Part shown: one piece after another, positions 6,433 to 12,855 of the stretch
Layout: each line of letters opens with the position of its first letter
Position numbering within the stretch: position 1 is the stretch's first letter
NCBI GenBank assembly: GCA_030152805.1
Contig: JASLIG010000024.1
Location: 1-12,855 of the forward strand
DNA: 12,855 nt
Source of the DNA: Solirubrobacterales bacterium
GTDB taxonomy: Bacteria > Actinomycetota > Thermoleophilia > Solirubrobacterales > 70-9
Reading direction: 5' to 3'
Position numbers and translations under genes: made by a program
Notes under the pieces: model-generated
The model's database searches: none
What the model was told of the DNA's origin: nothing
Seen by the model: only the letters and a program-made list of their open reading frames with translations

Positions 6433-7650
6433 CTAAGCCATCGCCCGCTGCAGTCCCTCGTCGATCGAGGCGAGGAACTCCTGCGTGGTCTGGTACTCCT
6501 GATCGGGCCCGACCAGCAGGGCCAGGTCTTTGGTCATGCGGCCGCCTTCCACCGTCTCCACGCAAACACGCTCGAGGGTCTCGGCGAAACTCGAGACCTC
6601 GGGCGTCTCGTCGATCCGGCCGCGCGCGGCGAGGCCGCGGGTCCAGGCGAAGATCGATGCGATCGGGTTGGTCGAGGTCGGCTTGCCCCGCTGGTGCTGG
6701 CGGTAATGACGGGTGACCGTGCCGTGCGCGGCCTCGGCCTCGACCGTCCTGCCGTCGGGACTCATCAGCACGCTGGTCATAAGTCCCAGCGAGCCGAAGC
6801 CCTGCGCGACCGTGTCGGACTGCACGTCGCCGTCGTAGTTCTTGCAGGCCCAGACGTAACCGCCCTCCCACTTCAGCGCCGCGGCAACCATGTCATCGAT
6901 GAGGCGGTGTTCGTAAGTAAGGCCGGCCGCCTCAAAGTCGGCCCTGAACTCGTCCTCGTAGACCTCAGCGAAGAGGTCCTTGAAGCGACCGTCGTAGCGC
7001 TTGAGGATCGTGTTCTTGGTCGAGAGGTAGACGGGGAAGCCGCGATCGAGGCCGTAGCGCATCGAGGCGCGGGCGAAGTCGCGGATCGAGTCGTCGCGGT
7101 TGTACATCGCCATCGCGATACCCGAGCCCGGGAAGTCGTAGACCTCCAGCTCGATCGGCTCCGAGCCGTCCTTGGGCGTGTAGGTGAGGGTGAGCGTGCC
7201 CTCTCCCGGCACCACCATGTCGGTGGCGCGGTACTGGTCGCCGAAGGCGTGGCGGCCGATCACTATCGGCTTGGTCCAGCCGGGCACCAGCCGGGGAATG
7301 TTCGAGATCACGATCGGCTCGCGGAAGATGACGCCGCCGAGGACGTTGCGAATCGTTCCATTGGGCGAGCGGTACATCTCCGCCAAGCCGAACTCCTCCA
7401 CGCGCGCCTCGTCAGGAGTGATCGTCGCGCACTTGACCCCGACCCCGTGCTGCTTGATCGCGTTGGCGGCGTCGACGGTGATCTGATCCCGCGTGGCGTC
7501 GCGGCTCTCGATCCCGAGGTCGAAGTAGATCAGCTCGACGTCGAGGTAAGGCAGGATCAACTGCTCTTTGATGGTGGACCAGATGATCCGGGTCATCTCG
7601 TCGCCATCGAGCTCGACGATCGGGTTCTTGACTGTGATCCTGCCGGCCAC
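6433..7650 (-). CDS. icd: NADP-dependent isocitrate dehydrogenase, eukaryote-type homodimeric
   Basis: Oxidatively decarboxylates isocitrate to 2-oxoglutarate, giving NADPH. The 405-aa product from the GTG at 7650 aligns from end to end with my recall of human IDH1 rather than with E. coli Icd, so it is the type II homodimeric class. Hallmarks are DGDEMTRIIW (15-24), SPNGTIRN (95-102) with R101 and R110, IGRHAFGDQYRATD with R133 (equivalent to human R132) and Y140, STKNTILK with K212, the metal-binding RLIDDMV (D252/D253), NYDGDVQSD (271-279) and STNPIASIFAW. The start has no Shine-Dalgarno; further upstream the frame is open but not IDH-like. It is first in an icd-mdh unit and divergent from the DUF4242 gene. 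Confidence 0.96.
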   Translation of the reverse strand: MAGRITVKNPIVELDGDEMTRIIWSTIKEQLILPYLDVELIYFDLGIESRDATRDQITVDAANAIKQHGVGVKCATITPDEARVEEFGLAEMYRSPNGTIRNVLGGVIFREPIVISNIPRLVPGWTKPIVIGRHAFGDQYRATDMVVPGEGTLTLTYTPKDGSEPIELEVYDFPGSGIAMAMYNRDDSIRDFARASMRYGLDRGFPVYLSTKNTILKRYDGRFKDLFAEVYEDEFRADFEAAGLTYEHRLIDDMVAAALKWEGGYVWACKNYDGDVQSDTVAQGFGSLGLMTSVLMSPDGRTVEAEAAHGTVTRHYRQHQRGKPTSTNPIASIFAWTRGLAARGRIDETPEVSSFAETLERVCVETVEGGRMTKDLALLVGPDQEYQTTQEFLASIDEGLQRAMA

Positions 7651-7688
7651 TCGGGCGGCGATGCTATCGACGCAGGCCCTCCAGTGGC

Positions 7689-7705
7689 CTACGCTTTTGG
7701 CGTAG
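7689..7705. repeat. Small inverted repeat between icd and the DUF4242 gene
   Basis: CTACGC (7689-7694) and GCGTAG (7700-7705) are separated by five bases in the 78-bp divergent intergenic region. It could be an operator for either gene, or chance. Confidence 0.35.
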
Positions 7706-7728
7706 CAATCCCCAGCGAAGGAGGAGCG

Positions 7729-8031
7729 ATGAACACGTACGTGATCCGGCGGGAAAGGGCCTGGCAGTCCGCGGAGGAGCTCGAGGCCACGGCCGCCCGG
7801 TCCAAGCAGGTCGCCGAAACCGACTTCCCGCAGGACATCTCGTGGATCCGCAGTTACGTGATCAGCGAGCCCGGCGGCTCGCTCGGAACCGTCTGCATCT
7901 ACCAGGCGAGCGACGAGGATTCGGTGAGGAAGCATGCCGAGCGAGTCGACATGCCGGCCGACGAGATCCTCGAGGTCGCCGACACAGTCGTGATCAGGCC
8001 CGATCCGCAACCCGAGGACGCCGCCGCCTGA
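7729..8031 (+). CDS. DUF4242 family protein (SCO4226-like nickel-binding fold)
   Basis: A 100-aa protein that resembles the DUF4242 family, whose Streptomyces member SCO4226 is a small nickel-binding protein with a ferredoxin-like fold. Seen here: the N-terminal strand NTYVIRRE, the helix SAEELEATAARSKQVAETD, the central strands ISWIRSYVISEPGGSLGTVCIYQASDED with family-like W-x-x-SYV, the helix DSVRKHAERVDMPADEI, and a final strand. The start is fixed by AAGGAGG at 7718-7724, four bases before the ATG. It is divergent from icd and 31 bases upstream of the acyl-CoA dehydrogenase, which also seems to have its own promoter. Metal binding is not shown by the sequence alone; the product could equally be a stress-related member with another ligand. 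Confidence 0.82.
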   Translation: MNTYVIRRERAWQSAEELEATAARSKQVAETDFPQDISWIRSYVISEPGGSLGTVCIYQASDEDSVRKHAERVDMPADEILEVADTVVIRPDPQPEDAAA

Positions 8032-8056
8032 CGCAGGTCCCGTCTCCTGCCAGAAT
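8028..8056 (+). promoter_or_regulatory. Candidate promoter of the acyl-CoA dehydrogenase (leaderless)
   Basis: CTGACG (8028-8033) and CAGAAT (8051-8056) are separated by exactly 17 bases. The GTG at 8063 begins 7 bases after the -10 box, so the transcript would start at the initiation codon. This explains the missing Shine-Dalgarno. The -35 box overlaps the DUF4242 stop codon. Confidence 0.5.
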
Positions 8057-8062
8057 GGTTGC

Positions 8063-9730
8063 GTGGCCACCGTCGAGCGCTCCACCCAGGCAACCCACGC
8101 GGTCTTCAACCAGGCCACCCCGCTCGAGGACTACAACTCCTTCGACTGCGATCGGCCGCTGATCGAGGCGCTGCGGCGCGAGGGGGCCGATTGGGCGGAG
8201 GAGCGGGCGCGCGAACTCGGCGCGATCTGCGGCTCCAGCCAGACGATCCGCTGGGGCTTCGAGGCCAACGAGCGCAAGCCGGAGCTGAAGACGCACGACC
8301 GCTACGGCCATCGCATCGACGAGGTCGAGTTCGACAGCTCCTGGCACGAGCTGATGCGGATCGGCGTCGGCAACGGCCTGCACGCGATGCCCTGGCGCGA
8401 ACCGGGGGTCGGCGCCCACGTCGCCCGCGCCGCGACGTTCATGCTGCTGATGCAGGCCGAGAGTGGCGTCGGCTGCCCGCTCTCGATGACTTACTCGGCG
8501 ATCCCGGCGCTGCGAGCGCAGCCCGAGCTCGCCGCCGAGTGGGAGGATCGCTTCCTCTCGCTCGACTACGACGAGCGCTCGCTGCCGGCCGAGCGCAAGA
8601 GCGGTGCCCTCTGCGGGATGGCGATGACCGAGAAGCAAGGCGGCTCGGACGTGCGCGCCAACACGACCACGGCGACGCCGCTCAACGGTGGCGGGCCCGG
8701 CGCCGAGTACGAGCTCGTCGGCCACAAGTGGTTCTGCTCGGCGCCAATGTGCGACGCCTTCCTCGTCCTCGCCCAGACCGAGTCGGGCATCTCCTGCTTC
8801 CTGATGCCGCGCTGGACCCCGGACGGCGAACGCAACGCCTTCCAGATCCAGCGGCTAAAGGACAAGCTCGGCAACCGCTCCAACGCCTCTTCGGAGCTCG
8901 AGTTCCGCGGCGCCTGGGCGCGCATGGTCGGCGAGGAGGGACGCGGCGTGCCGACGATCATCGAGATGGTCAACCACACCCGTCTCGACTGTGTGATCGG
9001 CGCCGCCACCGGCTACCGCGCCGGCGTCGTGCAGGCGCTCAACCACACCGAACACCGCTCTGCATTCGGCAAGGAGCTGATCGAGCAGCCGCTGATGCGC
9101 AACGTCCTAGCCGACCTCTGCGTCGAGTCCGAGGCGGCCACAGTCGCCGCGATGCGATTGGCCCGTGCCTACGACGAGGTCGCGGCCGGCAGCGAGGAGG
9201 CCAAGGAGTTCAGGCGCCTGGCCAACGCCGTCCTCAAGTACTGGCTCTGCAAGCGCGCCCCCTCGCACGCGGTCGAGTGCCTCGAGTGCCTCGGCGGCAA
9301 CGGCTACGTCGAGGAGTCCGGACTGCCGCGCCTCTACAGGGAGGCGCCCCTCGCATCGATCTGGGAGGGATCGGGCAACGTCCAGTGCCTCGACGTCCTC
9401 CGGGCGATGGTCAAGAACCCGTCTTCAGTCGACGCTTTCTTTGCCGAGGTGCTGGAGGGCGCCGGCGCCGAACCGAAGCTCGACGCATTCGTCTCCTCGC
9501 TCAAAGACGAAATCCCCGGCGACATCGAAACGATCGAGTCCCGCGCCCGCCGCATAGTCGAGAAAATGGCGGTCGCTCTCCAAGCTTCCCTCCTCGTTCG
9601 CTATGGCGACCCCGCCGTTTCAGATGCCTTCTGCGCCTCCCGCCTCTCCGGCGACTGGGGCAACGCCTTCGGAACCCTCCCCGCGGGGACGGATTTCAGT
9701 CGCGTCATCGAGCGACACCGCCCCGTATAG
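8063..9730 (+). CDS. AidB-like acyl-CoA dehydrogenase family flavoprotein
   Basis: A 555-aa FAD enzyme of the acyl-CoA dehydrogenase superfamily, long subfamily typified by E. coli AidB (541 aa). Seen: the N-terminal LEDYNSFDCDRPLIEAL (21-37) extension, THDRYGHRIDEVEFDSSWH (77-95), the beta-domain motif AMTEKQGGSDVRANTT (187-202), HKWFCSAPMCDAF (221-233), the FAD-contact LGGNGY (410-415), and LYREAPLASIWEGSGN (424-439) with E435 at the catalytic-base position. AidB binds DNA and is linked to alkylation defence, but most members act as short- or branched-chain acyl-CoA (isovaleryl-type) dehydrogenases; I cannot choose between these. The start is GTG with no Shine-Dalgarno but a well-spaced upstream promoter. 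Its stop codon TAG (9728-9730) abuts palindromic element 1. Confidence 0.93.
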   Translation: MATVERSTQATHAVFNQATPLEDYNSFDCDRPLIEALRREGADWAEERARELGAICGSSQTIRWGFEANERKPELKTHDRYGHRIDEVEFDSSWHELMRIGVGNGLHAMPWREPGVGAHVARAATFMLLMQAESGVGCPLSMTYSAIPALRAQPELAAEWEDRFLSLDYDERSLPAERKSGALCGMAMTEKQGGSDVRANTTTATPLNGGGPGAEYELVGHKWFCSAPMCDAFLVLAQTESGISCFLMPRWTPDGERNAFQIQRLKDKLGNRSNASSELEFRGAWARMVGEEGRGVPTIIEMVNHTRLDCVIGAATGYRAGVVQALNHTEHRSAFGKELIEQPLMRNVLADLCVESEAATVAAMRLARAYDEVAAGSEEAKEFRRLANAVLKYWLCKRAPSHAVECLECLGGNGYVEESGLPRLYREAPLASIWEGSGNVQCLDVLRAMVKNPSSVDAFFAEVLEGAGAEPKLDAFVSSLKDEIPGDIETIESRARRIVEKMAVALQASLLVRYGDPAVSDAFCASRLSGDWGNAFGTLPAGTDFSRVIERHRPV

Positions 9731-9840
9731 AAGACTCGGGCAGGGGGTGGAGCGTCTTGTACTTTTTCGGCAATTCCTAGCGGCGCCAGCCAGCACGTCT
9801 CCACCGAAAAAGTTAAGCGGAACCTCCTGCCCGGGTCTTC
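9730..9840. repeat. Nested palindromic element 1, family with invariant core
   Basis: Outer arms 9730-9744 and 9826-9840 pair over 15 bp with a single T-G wobble. Inside are the box CGTCTTGTACTTTTTCG (9753-9769) and, 31 bases on, CCACCGAAAAAGTTAAG (9801-9817), which pair through ACTTTTTCGG. At the centre is the hairpin GGC-GCCA-GCC (9782-9791). Both 17-bp boxes recur exactly, in the opposite orientation, in 11018-11137. The element lies between convergent genes, touching the stop of the acyl-CoA dehydrogenase and ending one base before the S2P stop codon. The T-tract is inside the stem, so this is not a standard terminator. Confidence 0.9.
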
Positions 9841-9841
9841 C

Positions 9842-11005
9842 CTACCTGCCGGCGTCGCGAAGCGCCCGCCCCACCTGCTCGGCAGTAATCACCCCGGAGA
9901 GCCGTCCGTCCGCATCGACCGCCATCAGGGCGCCAAAGCGGCGCAGGGCGCGGCTGGAGAGGAGCGAGTCAAGCGGGGCGTCGTCGCGGACCTGGAAGGT
10001 GCCGTCGTCGCGCTCGAGCAGGTCTGAGACGTGCGAAGTCGTACGCGAGGTCTCCGGCACCTCGTCGGCTTTGTCGCGCACGATGAGCCCGAGGAAGCGG
10101 TGGGCGGCGTCCACGACCGGAAACCAGGGCCAGCGGTAGCGAAGGAAGTACTCGTCGAGCGCCCGCTCGACACTGAGCTCGTCGGGAATGGCGACCGGTT
10201 CGCGATCCATCACGTCGGAGACTCGCAGGCTGCTGATCTTCCCCGTGATCGCGGTCTGCATCGAGGCGGCGCGCGCGGAGCTGTTGATCACGAAACCGAT
10301 CAGGGCGAGCCAGACCCCGCCGAAGACGTCGCCGCTGGCGATCAGCACCAGGCCGCCGCCGATGAAGATGTAGGCGAAGACGCGGCCGAGGTTGGCGGCG
10401 AAGCGGGTCGCCGAGTTGCGGTCGCCGGAGCGCCACCAGGCGATGGCGCGAACGATGCGGCCCCCGTCCATCGGGTAGGCCGGCAGGAGGTTGAAGACGA
10501 GGACGAGCAGGTTGATCGAGGCGAGCCAGCCGACCGCCGCCATCGCGCCGGAGACGCCCGAGCTGGACTCGATCAGCACGGCCCGCTTGAACTCCTCCGC
10601 GCCGACCGCCGCCAGCCCGACCGCGGTCAGGACGATGACGATCGCCAGCGTCACCAGCGGCCCGGCGACGGCAACCTTGAACTCGGCCGCGGGGCTGCCG
10701 GATTCGCGGTCCATCCGCGCCATGCCACCGAAGATCCAGAGCTGGATACTGGAGATGCCGATGCCGTTGCGCAGGGCGGCGAAGGCGTGGCCGAGCTCGT
10801 GCAAGACGATCGAGCCGAAGAAGCCAAGCGCGCTGATCACCGCCAGAGCGAACGGCGTCGAGGCGGAGCTGCTCTCGCCGAGCACGTTGCCGTAGAAGTC
10901 CGAGAGCCAGAAGATCACCAGGAAGAGGACGAAGAACCACGACCAGTCGACGGTGATGCGGATGCCGCGGACGTGGAAGAGGGTGATTGGTTTGCCGCCG
11001 AGCAT
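9842..11005 (-). CDS. Site-2 protease family zinc metalloprotease with CBS domain pair
   Basis: An intramembrane protease of the M50/S2P family, SpoIVFB-like group 3, expected to cleave membrane-embedded regulators. The 387-aa product has TM segments at about 22-36, 51-67, 111-135, 153-171 and 205-222. It has the zinc motif H69-E70-L-G-H73 within the second TM region and NLLPAYPMDGG (172-182) supplying the third ligand D180. Two cytoplasmic CBS repeats follow, at about 263-310 (VSDVMDREPVAIP, then FLGLIVR) and 336-385 (ending GVITAEQVGRAL), which in other proteins bind adenine nucleotides. The start is the ATG at 11005, with no Shine-Dalgarno but TACGAT 8 bases upstream. It is flanked on both sides by copies of the same palindromic element. 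Target substrate unknown. Confidence 0.95.
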   Translation of the reverse strand: MLGGKPITLFHVRGIRITVDWSWFFVLFLVIFWLSDFYGNVLGESSSASTPFALAVISALGFFGSIVLHELGHAFAALRNGIGISSIQLWIFGGMARMDRESGSPAAEFKVAVAGPLVTLAIVIVLTAVGLAAVGAEEFKRAVLIESSSGVSGAMAAVGWLASINLLVLVFNLLPAYPMDGGRIVRAIAWWRSGDRNSATRFAANLGRVFAYIFIGGGLVLIASGDVFGGVWLALIGFVINSSARAASMQTAITGKISSLRVSDVMDREPVAIPDELSVERALDEYFLRYRWPWFPVVDAAHRFLGLIVRDKADEVPETSRTTSHVSDLLERDDGTFQVRDDAPLDSLLSSRALRRFGALMAVDADGRLSGVITAEQVGRALRDAGR

Positions 11006-11013
11006 TGCTGTCA

Positions 11014-11019
11014 ATCGTA
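11014..11019 (-). promoter_or_regulatory. -10 box of the S2P gene at the edge of element 2
   Basis: The minus strand reads TACGAT, eight bases, then ATG at 11005. The first two bases of the hexamer are the outermost bases of the palindromic element's arm. No -35 box is recognisable; that position lies inside the element. Confidence 0.45.
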
Positions 11020-11137
11020 CGGGGCCGTCCGGGTGGGGGCTCCACTTAACTTTTTCGGTGGGGCGCGGTTGGGCTGTCGCCCGAGGCTCCTGACGAAAAA
11101 GTACAAGACGTTCCGCCCCCACCCGGACGGCCCCGTA
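11018..11137. repeat. Nested palindromic element 2, 23-bp perfect arms, same core as element 1
   Basis: Outer arms 11018-11040 and 11115-11137 are perfectly complementary over 23 bp (right arm ends CACCCGGACGGCCCCGTA). On the minus strand it carries the same two 17-bp boxes as element 1: CGTCTTGTACTTTTTCG (11110-11094) and CCACCGAAAAAGTTAAG (11061-11045), about 32 bases apart. A central hairpin GGGC-TGTC-GCCC (11071-11082) sits within one base of the element's centre. The purine-rich flanks of the boxes (GGGGGYGGAR before, GGARCC after) are also shared with element 1. It occupies almost all of the 145-bp space between two divergent genes. Confidence 0.92.
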
Positions 11138-11141
11138 TAAG
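11136..11141 (+). promoter_or_regulatory. -10 box of the M28 peptidase gene at the edge of element 2
   Basis: TATAAG starts in the last two bases of the element's right arm and ends 9 bases before the ATG at 11151. This mirrors the TACGAT box on the other side of the element. There is no -35 box outside the element. Confidence 0.45.
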
Positions 11142-11150
11142 TTCGAGGCG

Positions 11151-12329
11151 ATGCTGGCTGACCAGGACAAGCTCCGTGGGTGGCTCGAGGAGCTCGAGCA
11201 GATCCACCGGCCGTCGGCTTCCGAGGGGGAGCGGCGGGCTGCGGAGTGGATCGTTGCGCGCTTTGCCGAGCTGGGGGCCGAGGCGCGGATCGAGGCGGAG
11301 CCGGCGCACGGCACCTACTGGTGGCCGCTGGGGATTGGTGCGCTGCTCGGAGTCCTGGCCGGCTTCCTCGGTCTGCGCGGGCGGAGGCTGCTCGGTGCGC
11401 TGCTTGGCGCTGCCGGAGGCGCGGGAATCGCCGGCGACTTTCCGCCCGGCAAACGCCCGCTGCGGCGGCTGTTGCCGAAGCGCACCACCTACAACGTCGT
11501 CTGCGAACTCGGGCCGAGCGATGCCGAGCGAACCGTCGTCCTGATCGCCCATCACGACGCCGCCCACTCGGGGCTGGTCTTCCACCCCAAGATCCCGCGG
11601 ATCGCCGACCGCCTGGGCCTGATCGAGGGACAGGACACGAGCCCGATGCTGATGGCGCCGGTGGTGGGCGGTCCGATCCTGGCGGGGCTGGGAGCCCTGA
11701 CGGGGAAGCGCTTGCTGGCCAAGCTCGGGATCTTCCTCGGCCTCGGCTCGGCGGCCGCGATGGCGGACATCGGCCTGCGCGAGACCGTGCCCGGTGCCAA
11801 CGACAACGGCACCGGCGTGATCGCCCTGCTGGCGCTGGCGAAGCGCCTCGTCGAGGAGCCGACCGACGGCGTCCGGGTCGTCCTGCTCTCGGTCGGCTCG
11901 GAGGAGTCCTTCAGCGAGGGGATCAAGGCCTTCGGCGAGCGCCACTTCCCCAACCTGCCCCGCGAGAGCACCTTCTTCCTCTGTCTGGAGTCGCTCGGCT
12001 CGCCGCACCTGCTCGTGCTTCGCGGCGAGGGCTTCCTCGAGATGCACGAGTACCCGCCCCGCGCCCTCGCCCTGATGGACGGGCTGGCGGAGGAGCTGGG
12101 TATCTGGCTCTACCCAAACCTGCGCCTGCACAACGGCACCGACGGTCTCGAGCCATTGGCGGCGGGGTATGAGACGGCGGCGCTCTGTGCATGCAATGAC
12201 TTAAAGCAGCCGGCCTTCTACCACTGGCCCAACGACGTGGCCGAGAACGTCGAGTTCGGCACCGTCGCCGAGGGCATCCGCCTCAGCGAGGCCGCCATCC
12301 GCCGCCTCGACGAACGCTGGCTCGACTGA
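11151..12329 (+). CDS. M28 family zinc peptidase with hydrophobic membrane insert
   Basis: A 392-aa di-zinc aminopeptidase/carboxypeptidase-like hydrolase of family M28. The expected ligands are present: H134-x-D136 in AHHDAAHSG, D218 in GANDNGTG, the catalytic pair E251-E252 in GSEES, the E280 ligand in LCLESLGSP, and H358 in FYHWPND. The N-terminus (1-50) is the usual helical start (EGERRAAEWIVARFAELG). Unusual are hydrophobic stretches at about 57-75 and 79-95, ahead of the zinc core, and at 166-182 and 191-208, inserted between the first two ligands. They suggest membrane association. No signal peptide is seen. The start is ATG, with only a weak GAGGCG ahead of it. It is divergent from the S2P gene across element 2, so the two membrane proteases may be co-controlled. 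Confidence 0.9.
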   Translation: MLADQDKLRGWLEELEQIHRPSASEGERRAAEWIVARFAELGAEARIEAEPAHGTYWWPLGIGALLGVLAGFLGLRGRRLLGALLGAAGGAGIAGDFPPGKRPLRRLLPKRTTYNVVCELGPSDAERTVVLIAHHDAAHSGLVFHPKIPRIADRLGLIEGQDTSPMLMAPVVGGPILAGLGALTGKRLLAKLGIFLGLGSAAAMADIGLRETVPGANDNGTGVIALLALAKRLVEEPTDGVRVVLLSVGSEESFSEGIKAFGERHFPNLPRESTFFLCLESLGSPHLLVLRGEGFLEMHEYPPRALALMDGLAEELGIWLYPNLRLHNGTDGLEPLAAGYETAALCACNDLKQPAFYHWPNDVAENVEFGTVAEGIRLSEAAIRRLDERWLD

Positions 12330-12357
12330 GTCGCTCGGCACAACACGTCGTCGGCTG

Positions 12358-12401
12358 GGCGTAACGCGTTGTCCGTGCATCACACGGACAACGCGTACGC
12401 C
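12358..12401. repeat. Palindrome 4: 19-bp stem with one bulge
   Basis: ACGCGTTGTCCGTG (12364-12377) pairs perfectly with CACGGACAACGCGT (12383-12396) around a 5-base loop. After one bulged A the stem continues for five pairs (12358-12362 with 12397-12401). It lies 28 bases after the M28 peptidase stop. There is no T-tract, so it is not a standard terminator. A REP-like repeat is likely. Confidence 0.85.
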
Positions 12402-12403
12402 GC

Positions 12404-12441
12404 AGACCCCAAATCCGACCGCGGGGTCGGATTTGGGGTCT
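12404..12441. repeat. Palindrome 5: 17-bp perfect stem with GCGG loop
   Basis: Bases 12404-12420 pair perfectly with 12425-12441 (right arm GGTCGGATTTGGGGTCT). It starts two bases after palindrome 4. The final T is also the first base of the TATAGA -10 box of sdhA, so the palindrome occupies the -35 region. The arms include an AAATCC/GGATTT stretch that is AT-richer than the surroundings. Confidence 0.88.
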
Positions 12442-12446
12442 ATAGA
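12441..12446 (+). promoter_or_regulatory. -10 box of sdhA
   Basis: TATAGA lies 10 bases upstream of the GTG at 12457 with no Shine-Dalgarno between them. It is consistent with a leaderless or near-leaderless transcript. It overlaps the end of palindrome 5 by one base. Confidence 0.5.
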
Positions 12447-12456
12447 GTCCGCGCTC

Positions 12457-12855
12457 GTGCCCACGCATGACGTACTGGTGATCGGCGCCGGCCTCGCCGG
12501 GCAGCGCGCAGCGCTAGCCGCGGCCGAGGAGGGGGTCTCGGTCGGCATCCTCAGCAAGGTCCACCCGGTCCGCTCGCATTCGAATGCGGCCCAGGGCGGC
12601 ATCAACGCCGCGCTCAACCCGGGCGACTCCTGGGAGTCGCACGCCTTCGACACAATCAAGGGCTCCGACTACCTGAGCGACCAGGACGCGGTCGAGATCA
12701 TGTGCCGCGAGGCACCGGAGGAGATCCTCCACCTCGAGCACCTCGGCGTCACCTTCCACCGCAACGAGGAGGGCAAGCTCGGCACCCGCGCCTTCGGCGG
12801 CGCCTCCGCCGCCCGCACCTACTACGTCGCCGACATCACCGGCCAGGCGATCATG
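12457..12855 (+). CDS. sdhA: Succinate dehydrogenase/fumarate reductase flavoprotein subunit, N-terminal part
   Basis: Flavin-bearing subunit that oxidises succinate to fumarate on the inner face of the membrane, feeding electrons to an iron-sulfur subunit. The first 133 codons are present and the frame is open at the window edge. Seen: the FAD Rossmann motif VLVIGAGLAGQRAALAAAE (6-24; GAGLAG), HPVRSHSNAAQGGINAAL (36-53) with H41 at the position of the covalent FAD attachment, then DAVEIMCREAPEEILHLEHLGVTF (78-101) and FGGASAARTYYVADITGQ (113-130). The GTG at 12457 is chosen because the Rossmann strand begins four residues later; there is no Shine-Dalgarno. No sdhC, sdhD or sdhB precedes it, so the membrane and iron-sulfur subunits, if linked, must follow. 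Confidence 0.93.
   Translation, partial: MPTHDVLVIGAGLAGQRAALAAAEEGVSVGILSKVHPVRSHSNAAQGGINAALNPGDSWESHAFDTIKGSDYLSDQDAVEIMCREAPEEILHLEHLGVTFHRNEEGKLGTRAFGGASAARTYYVADITGQAIM

Noticed and set aside
7651..8118. N-terminal extension of icd up to 8118
   Set aside because: The added residues are antisense to the DUF4242 gene and not IDH-like; family length and similarity start at the GTG at 7650.
9753..9817. Element 1 as a Rho-independent terminator
   Set aside because: The T-tract is within the stem and followed by C/G bases, not at the 3' end of a GC stem as in the clear terminator at 5352-5382.
10031..11140. 369-codon plus-strand frame and a similar minus-strand frame over the M28 gene (11046-12131)
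   Set aside because: Both are antisense shadows of the S2P and M28 genes. Their ends also translate through the palindromic element, and such frames can create spurious conserved proteins.
11006..11314. N-terminal extension of the S2P frame to 11314
   Set aside because: It would translate element 2 and overlap the divergent M28 gene; the S2P domain begins right after the ATG at 11005.

Overview
The window looks like chromosomal DNA of a high-GC actinobacterium. Several traits suggest the Thermoleophilia/Solirubrobacterales side of the phylum: a eukaryote-type NADP isocitrate dehydrogenase, an actinobacterial-type malate dehydrogenase, a PucR-family regulator, a DUF4242 protein, many GTG starts and many apparently leaderless genes. 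The taxonomic placement is inference from gene content and base composition only. I see no phage, plasmid, insertion sequence with a transposase, CRISPR array, tRNA or rRNA.

Layout. On the minus strand, 1-1619 is a protein quality-control operon: a small four-cysteine protein, an Hsp20 chaperone and Lon protease (cut by the window edge). A divergent gene at 1758-2381 encodes a fatty-acid 2-hydroxylase-like membrane enzyme. It converges on a PucR-type regulator (2619-3803, minus). That regulator is divergent from an acyl-CoA delta-9 desaturase (3882-4772) across a short AT-rich, palindrome-rich control region. A small coiled-coil/AT-hook/winged-helix DNA-binding protein (4922-5326) follows and ends at a strong bidirectional terminator shared with the minus-strand icd-mdh pair (7650-5397). 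Then come a DUF4242 protein and an AidB-like acyl-CoA dehydrogenase (plus), a CBS-domain site-2 metalloprotease (minus), an M28 zinc peptidase with a membrane insert (plus) and the start of a succinate dehydrogenase/fumarate reductase flavoprotein (plus, cut by the window edge).

The genes fall into three themes: TCA cycle (icd, mdh, sdhA), lipid modification and oxidation (hydroxylase, desaturase, acyl-CoA dehydrogenase) and proteolysis (Lon, Hsp20, S2P, M28).

The most unusual content is intergenic. Two elements of about 110-120 bp (9730-9840 and 11018-11137) flank the S2P gene and share two invariant 17-bp core boxes. Their outer arms differ from each other, yet each is almost perfectly self-complementary within its own copy. 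A third nested palindrome (2486-2626, 24-bp perfect arms) has a different core but a very similar apical hairpin. Two further back-to-back perfect palindromes (12358-12441) sit directly on the sdhA promoter. Together they suggest one or more families of structured or mobile palindromic repeats in this genome, some of which appear to carry or abut promoters.
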